Of a stretch of DNA of 31,072 bases, positions 24,514 to 31,072 are shown piece after piece. Under the pieces are notes generated by a model. That model had not been told where the DNA came from and did not search any database. It saw only the letters and a program-made list of their open reading frames with translations. Each line of letters begins with the position of its first letter. Positions within the stretch are counted from its first letter, which is position 1. The translations under genes were made by a program, and so were the position numbers. The stretch covers positions 1-31,072 of the forward strand of contig CAWAPS010000012.1 of assembly GCA_963783945.1 (NCBI GenBank), in the 5' to 3' direction. Source of the DNA: CAWAPS01 sp963783945. GTDB lineage: Bacteria > Actinomycetota > Acidimicrobiia > Acidimicrobiales > Palsa-688.

Positions 24514-25059
24514 CCCGCTCCTATCGAAGCACAATCCGTTTGCACTGCCTTCAGTTGAGGCAGACGAGCAGCCGCCGTCGTCGTTGGCCACCGCTTGGAC
24601 AGGGCCACGGCCGGCAACGCCATCAAGTCACGGTCGAGATTGACCCAGCTCGCCGCTCCCCCACCCACCTCGGCCGCTTGCCTGGCTTCATACACCATCC
24701 CGCGATCTCCCCGGCCGCGTCTGGACCATCCTCGGGCACGCCCGCCAGGAAGCCGGCAAAAGAAGCGAACGAGCGGCATGCATCTTGACCGAAGTTGACC
24801 GGGTTGGGCGCGACGGTGGCAACGGACACCGACGATGGGACGCCGACGATACCGACGCGGACGACGCCGAAGCCGCGGATCCGAAAGCCGGCGGGGCGTT
24901 ATACGAATGTGCCTTCGTTGCTACGCTGTCAGAAGGGGACCGAGATTGTCCGGACTCTGCCGACGCAGCTTTGCCCGTCGCGCTCCCGCACCCACCAAAC
25001 GCTAGAAGGGCCGCCGTCGACAGAGCCAAGAACGCCTGCCCCGATCGAACCTTCTTCAT
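24510..25059 (-). pseudogene. Lipoprotein gene broken by two frameshifts
   Basis: The ATG at 25059 opens a signal peptide with lipobox (MKKVRSGQAFLALSTAALLA, then FGGC). The meaningful sequence continues in a second frame (SVATVAPNPVNFGQDACRSFASF, DGPDAAGEIAG; around 24830-24700) and then in a third frame (VYEARQAAEVGG, VNLDRDLMALPAVALSKRW, LKAVQTDC; to the stop at 24510). Each switch needs one missing base to be restored (near 24840-24870 and near 24700). The rebuilt product has the same plan as the next lipoprotein, with paired Cys and a W-x-x-L-D-like middle, and its stop overlaps that gene's ATG, which supports the reconstruction. Either a true pseudogene or a sequence with indel errors. 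Confidence 0.6.
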
Positions 25060-25182
25060 GCCGGCTACGCTCGCAGAGCCATCTAACGCTGCGGTGGCCC
25101 TCCGGTTAATCGCAAGCGAACGCTGCGCGTCGGTTTCGGTACCGAGTCGCTTCTCGAACGGTGGATCTGCCAGCATCGTGGC

Positions 25183-25518
25183 GTGGTGGGCCGTGTCGAG
25201 GTGCAGCTGTCAGGCCCTACCTTCGATAGAGCCTTGCTGTTGGCCCGTGAGGCAGTCACCACCGTCGTGTTCGCCGGAGGGAGAGGCTGGGAGGCCGCCC
25301 TCGAACCGATACTGACCGAGATGGCCAATGACCGGGCGATGGGCGCTCTGGTCGGCCTGGTGCTGGCCACCCTCGCGGCGGGGGCGGCGGTCGCCGCGGC
25401 AGATGCTGAGCTAGAGCTTCACGGAGAGCCTGATCCACCGATCGAGCTTCTATCCGGTAGAGCGACGGCTCTGATCGAGGAACTGCTCGAGGGAGTCGGA
25501 GCGGGAGAGCTGTCCTGA
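25183..25518 (+). CDS. Hypothetical protein, Ala-rich
   Basis: 111 residues from a GTG start. The composition is protein-like: a short beta-rich start, a central Gly/Ala-rich hydrophobic segment (GALVGLVLATLAAGAAVAAADA) and an acidic C-terminus (ALIEELLEGVGAGELS). It ends two bases before the proA stop, tail to tail. No family recognised, and no clear ribosome-binding site; it could be a chance reading frame in high-GC DNA. Confidence 0.4.
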   Translation: MVGRVEVQLSGPTFDRALLLAREAVTTVVFAGGRGWEAALEPILTEMANDRAMGALVGLVLATLAAGAAVAAADAELELHGEPDPPIELLSGRATALIEELLEGVGAGELS

Positions 25519-25520
25519 GC

Positions 25521-26774
25521 TCAGCCCCGGATCTGACCGGTTCCGTTGACCAGGTATTTGGTTGTTGTCAGCTCACGAAGTCCCATAGGCCCGCGCGCAT
25601 GAAGCTTCTGCGTGCTGATGCCTATCTCGGCCCCGAAGCCGTACTCCTCACCGTCGGTGAACCGGGTCGAGGCGTTGACCACGACGGCGGCGGCGTCCAC
25701 CTCGGTTTGGAAGCGTCGAGCCGAGTCCAGGTCCGCCGTGACGATCGCTTCGGTGTGACCTGAACCATAACGCCGGATGTGTTCGATGGCGCCGCCGAGG
25801 TCGTTGACGACCCTTACGCTCATGATCAGGTCGAGGAATTCGCGCCCGTAATCGTCGTCCGTCGCCGGCTGCACCCTCTCGGCCCCGAGGACGCGCATCG
25901 CCTCGGCGTCGCCTCGCAGCTCTACCCCTTCGAGACCAGCGGCTACCAGGGGGAGGAAGCGATCGGCGACGGCCCGATGGACGACCAGCGACTCGGCGGC
26001 GTTGCACACGCTGGGGCGCTGGGTTTTGGAATTGATCACGATTGAGGCGGCCGTGTCGAGGTCTGCTGTCGCGTCAACGTACACGTGGCAGTTACCGTCA
26101 CCGTCAATGATGTACGGCACCGTCGCGTGCTCGAGTATCGCTTCGATAAGAGACGGCCCACCCCGCGGGATGAGACAGTCGATCACACCTCGGAGGCCCA
26201 TGAACTCGTGAACCGATTCCCGGCTGGTGTCCTCCACCAAGAGGACGGCATCAGGCGGCAGGCCGGCCTTTTCATAGGCGTCTCTGAGCACGGCGGTGAT
26301 TGCGACGTTCGACCGGAGCGCGGCCGAGCTGCCCCGAAGGAACGCCGCGTTGCCCGACTTGAGGCACAGTCCGGCGGCGTCGCTCGTCACATTGGGGCGG
26401 TTCTCGTAGATGATCCCGATCACTCCAAGGGGAACCCGGACTTGACGGATCTCCAGGCCGTTGGGCCGCACCCAGCCGGCGACGGTCTCGCCCACTGGAT
26501 CGGCGAGGGCTGCTACCTTCCGCAGGCCGTCTGCCATGCCTCTGACCCTGCTCTCGCTGAGGCGAAGCCGGTCCACGGTCGTGGCGGTCGTCGCCGCTTC
26601 GGTTGCCACCGCCACGTCTTCGGCGTTGGCCTCGAGCACCTTGGAGGTGCTGGCCTCGAGAAGATCCGCGGCGGCGTGCAACGCCGCGTCCTTGGCGGCC
26701 GTCGGGGTGAGGGCCACAACCCGGCTCGCCGCCTTGGCCCGACGGCCGAGTTCGTTCATGGATACGCTAGCCAC
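25521..26774 (-). CDS. proA: Gamma-glutamyl phosphate reductase (proline biosynthesis)
   Basis: About 417-residue NADPH-dependent reductase that converts glutamyl-5-phosphate to glutamate semialdehyde, the second step of proline synthesis. Typical ProA sequence is seen throughout: ELGRRAKAASR at the start, VPLGVIGIIYENRPNVTSDAAGLCLKSGNA, GGPSLI, DGDGNCHVYVD, the catalytic Cys in SKTQRPSVCNAAESLVVH and the C-terminal GLRELTTTKYLV. The GTG at 26774 is chosen: a TACGAT -10 ends 7 bases before it, which fits a leaderless transcript; the ATG at 26759 is a possible alternative. proB is not in the window. It is divergent from the antitoxin gene. Confidence 0.95.
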   Translation of the reverse strand: MASVSMNELGRRAKAASRVVALTPTAAKDAALHAAADLLEASTSKVLEANAEDVAVATEAATTATTVDRLRLSESRVRGMADGLRKVAALADPVGETVAGWVRPNGLEIRQVRVPLGVIGIIYENRPNVTSDAAGLCLKSGNAAFLRGSSAALRSNVAITAVLRDAYEKAGLPPDAVLLVEDTSRESVHEFMGLRGVIDCLIPRGGPSLIEAILEHATVPYIIDGDGNCHVYVDATADLDTAASIVINSKTQRPSVCNAAESLVVHRAVADRFLPLVAAGLEGVELRGDAEAMRVLGAERVQPATDDDYGREFLDLIMSVRVVNDLGGAIEHIRRYGSGHTEAIVTADLDSARRFQTEVDAAAVVVNASTRFTDGEEYGFGAEIGISTQKLHARGPMGLRELTTTKYLVNGTGQIRG

Positions 26775-26780
26775 GGAGTG

Positions 26781-26786
26781 ATCGTA
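26781..26786 (-). promoter_or_regulatory. Candidate -10 of leaderless proA promoter
   Basis: On the minus strand TACGAT ends exactly 7 bases before the GTG start of proA, placing the transcription start at the start codon. No good -35 hexamer is seen. Confidence 0.4.
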
Positions 26787-26821
26787 CCGTCGGCGTTGCC
26801 GCCCTACACCACGGCCGTGTC

Positions 26822-26860
26822 TGTTTCGATTGTTTCGATTTCTCGACAACCGGGTATAGT
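26822..26860 (+). promoter_or_regulatory. Candidate leaderless promoter and repeat operator of the antitoxin gene
   Basis: TATAGT at 26855-26860 ends 7 bases before the ATG, consistent with a leaderless mRNA. Upstream lies a tandem direct repeat TGTTTCGAT twice (26822-26839), overlapping the expected -35 region and a plausible site for antitoxin autorepression. Confidence 0.5.
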
Positions 26861-26866
26861 TGCCGC

Positions 26867-27385
26867 ATGGCCGCAACGACGTCCGCCCAGGTGATTGCCC
26901 GAGCCGAGGCCCGGGCCAGGTTGGACCCCTACTTCGCCGATATGCTGGCCCGGCTGGTCGACGCCCCGACCTCCGCGGCCGGGGAGTACGAGCGGGTGGC
27001 AGCGCGCGAGATCTCTGATAGCCGGCGGCGTGACGCCCTCGAGGAGTTCCTGACGTCGGCCCTGCCCACGTCGGCCGTGCAGGAGCTCCTCCGGTTGGGC
27101 ACCCCTCAGGCGGTGCACCGGATGCGCAGCCGCAGCCGGTTGATCGGCCTGCAGCTGGGCAATCACACCTGGTTCCCGGCCTGGCAGTTCTCCGGCGGCG
27201 ACCTGAGGCCGGATCTGCCGCTCATCCTGCAGCGACTGGCGGCTTTCACGACCGACCCGGTCGCGGCCGACCGGGTGATGCGTCTGGTGCGAGACGATCT
27301 CGGCGGGATCAGCATCGTCAGCGCCCTCGACCGTCCCGAGGTGGCGGGTGCGGCCTGGAGCGCCCTGGCCGAACTCGCCGCCTGA
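26867..27385 (+). CDS. Xre/MbcA/ParS-type antitoxin (partner of RES toxin)
   Basis: 172-residue protein. The C-terminal half has the toxin-binding-domain pattern of the Xre/MbcA/ParS family: a helical region, LGTPQAVHRMRSRSRLIGLQ, then the diagnostic HTWFPAWQFSGGDLRPDLPLILQ followed by a DPVAADRVMRLVRDDLGGISIVSAL end. Such antitoxins bind and block RES-domain toxins and repress their own promoter. The N-terminal part is helical, without an obvious classical helix-turn-helix. The ATG begins right behind a TATAGT -10, so the mRNA is probably leaderless. It is followed after 23 bases by the RES gene, the normal antitoxin-then-toxin order. Confidence 0.8.
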   Translation: MAATTSAQVIARAEARARLDPYFADMLARLVDAPTSAAGEYERVAAREISDSRRRDALEEFLTSALPTSAVQELLRLGTPQAVHRMRSRSRLIGLQLGNHTWFPAWQFSGGDLRPDLPLILQRLAAFTTDPVAADRVMRLVRDDLGGISIVSALDRPEVAGAAWSALAELAA

Positions 27386-27408
27386 GCTCCCGGCAACGGC
27401 ACCCTGGC

Positions 27409-28008
27409 ATGTTTCCGGAGGCCCGTCCCCCGGGACTACGCCGCCGCCGTCTACGCCTCGGCACGGAGCTGTGGCGAATCGACTCCGACGCGCCCAGCGA
27501 GTGGCGCTGGACCGGATTCCCCCAGCCGCGGAACCGGTTCGATCCTGAATCGGGATCGTTCCGGGTGCGGTACGCGGCGACGAGCGTGGCCGGAGCCGCC
27601 CGCGAGCGCTACGCCGCCACCGGCCGCTACATTCCCGCCGACCATGGCGGCCACCACCTGGTGCGACTCGAGACGATCAGATCCTTTCTGGTGGTAGACC
27701 TCAAGACCGAAAGCAACCTGGACGCCCTGGGAGTCGACGACCGAATCAGCACCAGCCGCGATCCTGAGATCGCCGCGGCCTGCCATCGGCTCTCTGATGC
27801 CCTGCGATCGTGGTCCGGCGGGGAGGATGGCGGAGGCGGCCTCGATGGGATCTTCTATCGCTCACGCACGACCCCGGAGACCTCGTCCAATCTGGCGTTC
27901 TTCGGTGTCAGCGGTTTCCGGGCAATCAGCCGGCGCCTGTCGCAGTGCGGAGACGAACTCGACGACCTGGTGCTCAGGCACGGATTCACGATCGGCTTCG
28001 ACTATTGA
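27409..28008 (+). CDS. RES-domain toxin
   Basis: 199-residue RES-family protein. Recognisable features are LWRIDSD near the N-terminus, FRVRYAATSVAGAARERYAATGRYIP (the Arg-rich start of the RES fold), TSRDPEIAAACHRLSDALRSW and the C-terminal GIFYRSRTTPETSSNLAFFG. RES toxins such as MbcT are NAD-degrading enzymes related to ADP-ribosyltransferases and are kept inactive by Xre/MbcA partners. The gene is intact and directly downstream of the antitoxin, forming a type II toxin-antitoxin module. The first dozen residues (Arg/Pro-rich) may precede the real start. Its stop lies inside a 12-bp tandem repeat. Confidence 0.8.
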   Translation: MFPEARPPGLRRRRLRLGTELWRIDSDAPSEWRWTGFPQPRNRFDPESGSFRVRYAATSVAGAARERYAATGRYIPADHGGHHLVRLETIRSFLVVDLKTESNLDALGVDDRISTSRDPEIAAACHRLSDALRSWSGGEDGGGGLDGIFYRSRTTPETSSNLAFFGVSGFRAISRRLSQCGDELDDLVLRHGFTIGFDY

Positions 28009-28029
28009 CATTGCGAATGACATTGCGAA
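28006..28029. repeat. Tandem 12-bp repeat at the toxin stop codon
   Basis: TGACATTGCGAA is present twice in direct succession (28006-28017 and 28018-28029). The first copy contains the RES stop codon. A small slippage duplication is the simplest explanation. Confidence 0.7.
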
Positions 28030-28090
28030 CTGTCGCCTGCTCCTCCGCGGTCGCCCCCTTCTCGTCTCCCCCCGGTCGTAGCCTGAGTCC

Positions 28091-29009
28091 ATGAGCGACC
28101 AGCGGCACCTGCCCGATGTGGTACGCCATCCGAGTATCGCCCGGGCCGCCGTGTCCCCCACGGCCGTCGCGCTCACCGCCGGCGGTGTAGCCATCGGGCT
28201 CGGCGCGGCCCATTCGATCGTGCTCGCCGTCATCCTGGGAGTGGGGGCGTGGACCGGCCGCATGGCCGTGGCCGTGACGTCTCGAACCCGCCGGGCCAAC
28301 AAAGCGAAACCCAAGCCGGCTCAGCCGGACCCGTGGTCGGTTCCCGAGCCGTGGCGCCAGCTCGTGAGGCAGGCTCTGGCCGCGCAGTCCCGCTTCGACC
28401 AGGCCGTCGCCGAGTGGCCCCCCGGTCCGATGCGGGACCGGTTGGCCTCGCTCCAGCCCCGCGTGTACGACGACGTCGAGCAGGTCGGCATGGCGGCCCG
28501 CCGCGGTGCCGCGTTCGAGCGGTTGGTCCCCCGCCGGCTCGACGGCCAGCGGGCGACCGTCGGCCGCCCAGCTGTCGGATCAGCTCAGCCAGATCGAAGC
28601 CGAGCGCGCCGCGGCCGGCCCATCGGCGTCGGCCCGGCAGGACGCCCTGGCCCGCAAGGAAGAGGCGGTGGCCGCCCAGCTCCGCGCCGTGCGCGGGGCC
28701 GAGCAGGCGGCGGCCTTGGTGCACGACCAGCTGCAGCTGATCGTCGCCCGACTGGACGAGGCCGTCACGTCCATCCTCTTGCTCGGGGCCGAGAGCGCCG
28801 GCACCGGCGGCTCGGACCCGCTGGCTACTTCCCTCGACTCCGTCATGGACGAGATCACCGCCCTGCACCAGGGCCTGGCCGACGCCGCCGGCAATCCCTC
28901 CGGGGGAATGGCGGGCTCACCCGGTGGAGCGGCGGGCGCAGCAGGAGGACGGCCCGATCCGATGCTGCCGCCTCCTACCCAACCACCGCCTTCTGCTCCA
29001 ACGCCGTAG
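28091..29009 (+). pseudogene. Membrane and coiled-coil protein upstream of pspA, frameshifted
   Basis: The N-terminal part (from 28091) has a short cytoplasmic tail, one or two hydrophobic segments (VSPTAVALTAGGVAIGLGAA, SIVLAVILGVGAWTG) and a helical region ending around VEQVGMAARRGAAFERLV. The continuation that looks like protein (AAQLSDQLSQIEAERAAAG, ALARKEEAVAAQLRAVRGAE, LVHDQLQLIVARLDEAV) is in the next frame, to a stop at 29009. Removing one C from the CCCCC run at 28528-28532 joins the frames. The C-terminus is Gly/Pro-rich. The product is probably a membrane partner of the PspA-like protein that starts 9 bases later. Sequence error at the homopolymer and true decay are both possible. 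Confidence 0.6.
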
Positions 29010-29018
29010 CATTACTAC

Positions 29019-29852
29019 ATGGGCATGATCGATGTGCTGCGGAAACGATGGCGATACTTCACCGCGAAGACCGAGAGCCGGTTCGAGGAGACCGCCGATC
29101 CCAAAGTCCAGCTCGAGCAGGCCATCGCGGACGCGCAGCAGCAGCACCGCCGCCTGGTGGAGCAGGCGGCCAACGTGGTGGCCAATCAGAAGCAGCACGA
29201 GATGCAGCTCAACCGGGCCATGGAAGAGCTGGAAAAGGTCAACCGCTCCACCCGGCAAGCCCTGATGATGGCGCAGGATGCATCTCAGCAGGGCGACGCG
29301 GCGAAGGCTCGGGAGTACAACCAGACGGCCGAGGCCTTCGCCAACCGCCTGATCGCGACAGAGAACCAGGTCAACGACCTGAAGACGCTCAGCCTTCAGT
29401 CGGCTCAGGCCGCTCAGCAAGCCCGATCCGCCGTGCAGCAGAACTCGCTCGCCCTCCAGCAGAAGCTCGCTGAGCGGCAGAAGCTCCTCTCCCAGCTCGA
29501 CCAAGCCAAGATGCAGGAGCAGCTCAATCGGGCCATGAGCAGCCTCACTCAGGCCGTCGATCAGGATGCGCCGTCCCTGGACCAGGTCCGGCAAAAGATC
29601 GAGGCCCGCTACGCCCGGGCAATCGGCACTTCTGAGCTCACAGGGCAGACCACCGAAGCCCGCATGCTCGAGGTGCAGCAACTGGCCATGGGGACCGAAG
29701 CCCGATCCCGGCTCGACGAGATGCGAGCCGAGCTCGGCCTCCCCAACGCCGGCGAGCTGGGTCCGGGGTCCGCGACCGACGGTGGCACGGCATCCGCCCT
29801 GCCTTCGGCCGCGGAGGCACCGGTCGAGACCCAATCGCACGAGGACGGCTAG
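29019..29852 (+). CDS. pspA: PspA/IM30 family membrane-stress protein
   Basis: 277-residue protein, almost entirely alpha-helical coiled coil, with the PspA/IM30 pattern: an N-terminal amphipathic helix (GMIDVLRKRWRYFTAKTES), EETADPKVQLEQAIADAQQQ, and long Gln/Ala-rich helices up to about residue 230, then a disordered Gly/Ser/Ala-rich tail. Family members bind stressed or curved membranes and oligomerise to maintain integrity and the proton gradient. The ATG follows the membrane/coiled-coil gene by 9 bases, suggesting an operon. The usual regulator is not nearby. Function is inferred from the family only. Confidence 0.88.
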   Translation: MGMIDVLRKRWRYFTAKTESRFEETADPKVQLEQAIADAQQQHRRLVEQAANVVANQKQHEMQLNRAMEELEKVNRSTRQALMMAQDASQQGDAAKAREYNQTAEAFANRLIATENQVNDLKTLSLQSAQAAQQARSAVQQNSLALQQKLAERQKLLSQLDQAKMQEQLNRAMSSLTQAVDQDAPSLDQVRQKIEARYARAIGTSELTGQTTEARMLEVQQLAMGTEARSRLDEMRAELGLPNAGELGPGSATDGGTASALPSAAEAPVETQSHEDG

Positions 29853-29889
29853 GCCGCCCGCCCGATTCAAGTCCCTCTAGCCCCTTGAG

Positions 29890-29924
29890 AAACGGGATGC
29901 AGAACGCCGTTTTTCCCTTTTCAG
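29890..29924 (+). terminator. Candidate Rho-independent terminator after pspA
   Basis: AAACGG (29890-29895) pairs with CCGTTT (29907-29912) around an 11-base loop and is followed by T-rich TTCCCTTTT. The stem is short, so confidence is moderate. Confidence 0.45.
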
Positions 29925-30093
29925 TCAGCGAGACCTACCGGACAGCTGAAACCGCTACCCCGCCCTCAGGCTCCGACGTCGCGTCAACCGTCCCTTCGGA
30001 TCGAAAGAGGGGCCGCACAGCAAATATGGAGTTGCGGGGGGGTGACCGGCGAACGAACAGTGACGGGAGCGATGTGAGGTCTGATCGCTTCTA

Positions 30094-30119
30094 ATACATG
30101 TTGATGCATGTCTATGTAT
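30094..30119. promoter_or_regulatory. Symmetric operator-like site with three hexamers at 10-bp spacing
   Basis: ATACAT, ATGCAT and ATGTAT occur with exactly four bases between them. The outer two are reverse complements and the middle one is self-complementary, so the whole 26-bp site is palindromic with helical-turn phasing. It lies 68 bases before the lipoprotein ATG, in the otherwise gene-free stretch 29853-30187. Confidence 0.5.
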
Positions 30120-30187
30120 GCCTGCCCGTCCCAGTATCGCTAGACAGTCCAGCATCCAAGGAAGTCGGCTGAATTGGGAGCAGGTCC

Positions 30188-30844
30188 ATGGCAACAAGAA
30201 CGGCAAGAGTCGTTGCCGTAGCAACAGCGGCGATTGTGCTCGTTTTGGTTGTTGGGTGCGGAGCGAGGTCAGCCAAGAACACTGACCCGCCCGCCCAGCA
30301 ATCGGCTGCTACGACGACAGCACCGGACGGCCGTCCTGCAGGATCATCCCCGTTGCCAACTTCACATTCCCCGAGGAAGCCGAATCCGTGTGCCTTGCTC
30401 AGCCACCAGATGGCTGACTCCTTGGCCGGCGTCGAGGTAAGAAGCTTTAGCGCTCAGCCAGCGTATTACGGGCCAAACATTGTCTGTGAATACGCCACCA
30501 CAACTGGAAACGCATCCTCCAGTGTTCTTGTCAGTCTCGTGGCGACGGTTCTTCAAACAAATGGACACTCGTATACCGCACAGGACTGGTCTGATCTGGT
30601 GCATGCCCTAAACCGGTATCGATTCCCGATCGCAATCGTATCCACGCTCAGTTCTGAGAAATACTATGGCTGGTCCGTTGGGCCCAGTACCATCAAGGGG
30701 AGCCGCGACACCGCGGTATACGGCGACTGCGGGTTCGCCAGTCACGGTTACAGCTTCGATCTTGGAGGACAATGGAGGGGAACGCGGGCGCCGTCCCAAT
30801 CAGAAATCGTCGCCACATGCGAAAAGATCGCCGCCAAGATATGA
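30188..30844 (+). CDS. Lipoprotein, DUF3558-like
   Basis: 218-residue protein with signal sequence and lipobox (LVLVVGC), an Ala/Thr/Pro-rich linker, then a domain beginning NPCALLSHQMADSLAGVEV with CEYATT, YGDCGFASHGYSF and a last Cys near IVATCEKIAAKI. The PCxLLs... start and later CxY are like actinobacterial DUF3558/sensor-domain lipoproteins, whose function is unknown. It is anchored on the outer face of the membrane. A symmetric operator-like site lies upstream, suggesting it is regulated. Codon use is less GC-rich than in its neighbours, which may mean acquisition. Confidence 0.75.
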   Translation: MATRTARVVAVATAAIVLVLVVGCGARSAKNTDPPAQQSAATTTAPDGRPAGSSPLPTSHSPRKPNPCALLSHQMADSLAGVEVRSFSAQPAYYGPNIVCEYATTTGNASSSVLVSLVATVLQTNGHSYTAQDWSDLVHALNRYRFPIAIVSTLSSEKYYGWSVGPSTIKGSRDTAVYGDCGFASHGYSFDLGGQWRGTRAPSQSEIVATCEKIAAKI

Positions 30845-31072
30845 AGCTCTCCCATGTCGGCACTTAGGAGTGGTTTGCGCCGGGTTCGGTCGCTCTATGC
30901 GGCTAACCAGGGAGCCAGGACACCCCCATCTATCCGGAGACCCCCAGGCGACGATATCTACCCGGTCGGACGTTGACTCCTATCCGACATAGGAGCCGTG
31001 CCCCGAGCGCGACCGCGCCTGTTCTCAGGTCTGCGCCGACGCTGCTACCAGACCACCACGGCGGCTGCCGAG
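30845..31072. other. Edge region without recognisable gene
   Basis: The last 228 bases contain no complete gene, RNA or repeat that I can support. A minus-strand frame stays open to the window edge but shows no recognisable protein features. Confidence 0.5.

Overview
The window is high-GC, densely coded bacterial DNA with many GTG/TTG starts, several apparently leaderless promoters, a pst phosphate-uptake operon, a Xre-RES toxin-antitoxin pair and a PspA gene. This fits a high-GC actinobacterium. Acidimicrobiia-like is my guess; no rRNA or other marker is present to prove it. No tRNA, rRNA, CRISPR array or insertion sequence was found.

Layout. (1) 171-9890 is a cell-surface/polysaccharide block. 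Two secreted NHL-repeat proteins flank a secreted GH5-type glycosidase. Upstream on the same strand are a GtrB/DPM1-like glycosyltransferase, a SAM methyltransferase and a CesA-like processive glycosyltransferase, with a divergent, frameshifted multi-membrane glycosyltransferase-like gene. (2) 9988-13174 holds a small CxxC protein, an exosortase with its Cys/Arg/His residues intact and fused to an EpsI-like tail, and a surface protein ending in LAQTG. (3) 13361-15962 holds a secreted PstS-like protein and a paralogue of the LAQTG surface protein that instead ends in an IPESP tail. A strong terminator lies at 13301-13331. (4) 16443-24015 is a minus-strand operon pstC-pstA-pstB-pstS-(second PstS-like)-sortase-like. 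All five junctions are 4-bp stop/start overlaps. (5) 24127-25059 holds two small related lipoproteins, the first broken by frameshifts. (6) 25183-31072 is more ordinary: proA, a divergent Xre/RES module, a frameshifted membrane/coiled-coil gene followed by pspA, and a lipoprotein behind a symmetric operator-like site.

The most interesting theme is surface anchoring. Four proteins share a C-terminal signal of the form (V/I/L)PE-x-x-(W/V), then a membrane helix, then an Arg cluster; one of them is a degenerate copy. This is the architecture of an exosortase (PEP-CTERM-like) signal, and an exosortase gene is present. In parallel, phosphate-binding proteins that are normally lipoproteins carry C-terminal anchors (LSGTG, and VSQTG some way before the helix). 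They are translationally coupled to a sortase-fold protein that lacks both the catalytic His and Cys. PHO-box-like 11-nt repeats lie before pstC, and a diverged repeat with similar 11-nt phasing occurs twice between the sortase-like gene and the next surface-protein gene. My inference is a phosphate-regulated cell-surface phosphate-capture and anchoring system.

Four probable frameshifts in three otherwise conserved genes suggest either indel errors in the assembly or recent gene decay.
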